Part shown: piece after piece, positions 61,919-64,000 of the stretch | Numbering within the stretch: the first letter of the stretch is position 1 | How the letters are laid out: each line of letters opens with the position of its first letter | Source: Pleomorphomonas diazotrophica | Lineage (GTDB): Bacteria; Pseudomonadota; Alphaproteobacteria; Rhizobiales; Pleomorphomonadaceae | Assembly (NCBI RefSeq): GCF_002844595.1 | Contig: NZ_PJNW01000011.1 | Span: forward strand, 62,001 to 126,000 | Direction of reading: 5' to 3' | Length of the DNA: 64,000 nucleotides | Made by a program: the position numbers and the translations under genes | The notes under the pieces: model-generated | Told to the model about the DNA's origin: nothing | Seen by the model: the letters and a program-made list of their open reading frames with translations, nothing else | Databases searched by the model: none

Positions 61919-63376
61919 TCAGCCGAAGAAGATCAGGGTCGTGATGAGGAACAGCGGCAACAGGATGCCAGCCGACCACGCCATGTAGCCGAAGAAGGAG
62001 GGCATGTGGATGCCGGACCGTTCGGCAATCGACTTCACCATGAAGTTCGGCGCGTTGCCGATATAGGTGTTGGCGCCCATGAACACGGCGCCGGCCGAGA
62101 TCGCCACGAGCGTACCGGCCATGTCGCCCATCAGGCGGGTGGGATCGCCGCCAGCGAGGTTGAAGAAGACGAGATAGGTTGGCGCGTTGTCGAGGAAGGA
62201 CGAGAGGAAGCCGGTCGCCCAAAAATACATGGCGTTGACAGGCGTGCCATCTGCTGCCGTCACCAGACCGATAAGCGGCGCAAAAGCGCCGTCATGGGCC
62301 GCCCTCAGCATGGCGAGAACCGGAATGATGGTCACGAAGATGCCGGCAAACAGTTTGGCGACCTCGACGATCGGCCCCCACTCGAAACCATTGCGCTGAC
62401 GGAGGCCCTCGGGCGTCAGCCAGAGCGAGGCGAGCCCAGCGAGAATCAGCAGGACGTCGCGGGTGGTGTTTTGCAGCTCGACGTCGACGCCCATGACATG
62501 GAAGGCGATGCCCGGCTTCCACGAGCCGGACAGCAGAACTGCGCCAACCACCACCAGCAGCAAGACGAGGTTGACGATGCCCCCAAGACCAAGGCGGCCA
62601 GTATCGGGCGTGGGATCGGCCAGCCCCCTGAAATCGTCGTCGCGGCGATAGAGCCGGCGGTCGATCGCATAGAACAGCGCGAGCAGCACGAGGATGGCGA
62701 AACCCGCTTCCGCCAGCATGTGCAGCGTCGTCCAGAAGAAGCCGATGCCTCGGAGATAGCCCAGAAACAACGGCGGGTCGCCGATGGGCGTCAGCGATCC
62801 GCCGATGTTGGACACCAGAAAGATGAAGAAGACGATGACATGCACGTTGTGCCGGCGGCCGTCATTGGCGCGGATCAGCGGGCGGATCATCACCATCGAC
62901 GCGCCGGTCGTCCCGATCACCGAGGCGAGCAGCGTGCCGATCCCCAGCAGGGCAAGGTTGGTGCGCGGCGATCCATGCAGGTTGCCGGTGACGAGGACGC
63001 CGCCGGCAATGGTGAAGAGCGCGCCGAGCAGGATGACGAAGGGTATGTAGTCGTGCAGCAGGGCCTCGGCCAGCGGGGGCGCCACAGCGGGCAGCCCTTC
63101 TATGGCGGCAAAGGGCACCAGAAAGGCCAGCGCCCAGGCCAGCGCCACCTTGCCGAAATGATGATGCCAGAAACGCGGTGCCAGCAATGGGCCTAGGGCG
63201 ATGGAGAGCAGAATGCCAACAAAAGGCAATGCCCAGACCATCCCCAGCGATGCGCCGTCGAGACCATGCGCGCCCTCCGCGGCGAGGGCAGGCGCCGAGA
63301 GGCTGACCAGGCTGGCCGCAAAGCAGATCCGTCTCGCGACGACGGGAAGTAGAGAAGACCTAGCCGCTCCACCCAT
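61919..63376 (-). CDS. CitMHS_2-type ion transporter / putative sodium:proton antiporter
   Basis: A 485-residue integral membrane protein with about twelve hydrophobic segments. Family landmarks are GGSLTPIGDPPLFLGYLRGI (repeat-1 re-entrant loop) and SSFLDNAPTYLVFFNLAGGD with FMGANTYIGNAPNFMVKSIA (repeat 2), as in the ion transporter superfamily members annotated putative citrate transport or Na+/H+ antiporter. The N-terminus has a signal-like stretch ending ALAAEGAHG. Its ATG at 63376 follows the trpA stop by 1 bp (TGACATG), so expression may depend on trpA translation. Substrate unresolved. Confidence 0.82.
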   Translation of the reverse strand: MGGAARSSLLPVVARRICFAASLVSLSAPALAAEGAHGLDGASLGMVWALPFVGILLSIALGPLLAPRFWHHHFGKVALAWALAFLVPFAAIEGLPAVAPPLAEALLHDYIPFVILLGALFTIAGGVLVTGNLHGSPRTNLALLGIGTLLASVIGTTGASMVMIRPLIRANDGRRHNVHVIVFFIFLVSNIGGSLTPIGDPPLFLGYLRGIGFFWTTLHMLAEAGFAILVLLALFYAIDRRLYRRDDDFRGLADPTPDTGRLGLGGIVNLVLLLVVVGAVLLSGSWKPGIAFHVMGVDVELQNTTRDVLLILAGLASLWLTPEGLRQRNGFEWGPIVEVAKLFAGIFVTIIPVLAMLRAAHDGAFAPLIGLVTAADGTPVNAMYFWATGFLSSFLDNAPTYLVFFNLAGGDPTRLMGDMAGTLVAISAGAVFMGANTYIGNAPNFMVKSIAERSGIHMPSFFGYMAWSAGILLPLFLITTLIFFG

Positions 63377-63377
63377 G

Positions 63378-64000
63378 TCACGCACGTCCGCGCCGCACGC
63401 CGGCGGCGAGATCGGCGACCAGATCAGTGACCGCCTTGACCGTCGCGCCGGTCGCCTTGCCATCCACGAGCGAATCGCGAACCGCATTGACCAGCGCCGA
63501 ACCGACCACCACGCCATCGGCGTGAGCGGCAATGCCCGCCGCCTGATCGCCCGTCTTGACACCGAAGCCGACCATCACCGGCAACGGCGTATGCGCCTTG
63601 ATGCGGGCGACAGCAGTGGCGACGTCGCCGGCGGCAGCCGACTTGACGCCGGTCACACCGAGCACCGAGACGTAATAGACGAAGCCCGAGGAGTTCCGAA
63701 GCAGCACCGGCAAGCGCTTGTCGTCCGACGTCGGGGTCGCCAGGCGGATAAAGCTAACGCCGGCCTTGATCGCCGGCAGGCACAGTTCCTCGTCCTCTTC
63801 CGGCGGCAGATCGACCACGATCAGACCATCGACTCCGGCCGCCTTGGCGTCGGAGACAAAGCGTTCGACGCCGTAGATGTAGATGGGGTTGTAGTAACCC
63901 ATCAGGACCAGCGGCGTCTCGTTGTCGCCCTCACGGAAGGCGCGGACCTGCTCCAGCGTCTTCACCATGGTCTGCCCGGCGGCAAGTGCCCGGATGTCGG
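63378..64000 (-). CDS. trpA: Tryptophan synthase alpha chain TrpA (5' end outside window)
   Basis: TrpA cleaves indole-3-glycerol phosphate to indole. The visible ~207 codons run from [13 protein letters not shown] at the window edge through [56 protein letters not shown] and [13 protein letters not shown]. The N-terminal part with the catalytic Glu and Asp lies beyond the right edge. The transporter gene follows 1 bp after the stop. Confidence 0.96.
   Translation of the reverse strand, partial: DIRALAAGQTMVKTLEQVRAFREGDNETPLVLMGYYNPIYIYGVERFVSDAKAAGVDGLIVVDLPPEEDEELCLPAIKAGVSFIRLATPTSDDKRLPVLLRNSSGFVYYVSVLGVTGVKSAAAGDVATAVARIKAHTPLPVMVGFGVKTGDQAAGIAAHADGVVVGSALVNAVRDSLVDGKATGATVKAVTDLVADLAAGVRRGRA

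Overview
The window is a high-GC stretch of core chromosome from an alphaproteobacterium, most likely of the order Hyphomicrobiales (Rhizobiales). Supporting markers are GcrA, MmcB, an Irr-type Fur regulator beside fabA, the DUF1150 and FYDLN/TIGR02300 proteins, a class II (CP4-like) AroA, an FzlA-like GST-fold protein, rhizobial palindromic repeats, a perfect CtrA box and clustered GANTC (CcrM) sites. I cannot name the genus. No insertion sequence, phage gene, integrase or CRISPR array was seen.

Layout. 0-6 kb: histidine genes (hisH cut by the left edge, DUF2628, hisB), queG, fzlA-like, uppP, an NDUFA9-like reductase and tRNA-Leu(CAG). 6-15.5 kb: an RNase D-like exonuclease, then lptC-lptA-lptB-rpoN-hpf-ptsN (LPS export, sigma-54, ribosome hibernation, nitrogen PTS), mmcB, an apparently inactive PHA-depolymerase homologue, hsp20 and DUF1150. 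15.4-21 kb: a hydrolase-like unknown, a DUF1624 membrane protein, the fabA-fabB-fabI operon and divergent irr. 21-33 kb: a catabolic section with a GlcNAc-kinase-like gene and GntR regulator, a succinate-semialdehyde dehydrogenase, an RluA-type pseudouridine synthase, a TadG-like membrane protein, rbsD-rbsK, xylB and a GH3 beta-glucosidase; it has no transporter. 33-40.7 kb: signalling (REC-HD-GYP, hybrid kinase, pseudo-receiver protein) with kdsA, galE and rnk. 41-50 kb: ffs-dnaX-ybaB-recR and a yejABEF-type peptide ABC transporter. 50-64 kb: DUF1284, gcrA, argD-argF-hslO, a lapA-like gene, ihfB, sppA, a candidate sRNA, rpsA, cmk, aroA, the TIGR02300 gene, tRNA-Ala(GGC), a CitMHS_2 transporter and trpA (cut by the right edge).

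The most interesting signals are not whole new gene clusters. They are: (i) a 12-bp-phased array of six GAGTC (CcrM) sites beside a tandem duplication at 22.83-22.96 kb; (ii) a well-formed, apparently undescribed ~125-nt sRNA gene between rpsA and sppA with its own promoter, four hairpins and terminator; (iii) a second structured RNA candidate on the minus strand at 32.98-33.28 kb; (iv) a PhaZ-family protein that has lost its catalytic Cys and His and gained a helix-hairpin-helix-like tail; (v) a receiver protein with Glu at the phospho-Asp position, downstream of a perfect CtrA box and a GANTC site; (vi) a promoter followed at once by an intrinsic terminator in the argD leader. Identifications were made by reading the sequence and from family knowledge; no database search was run.
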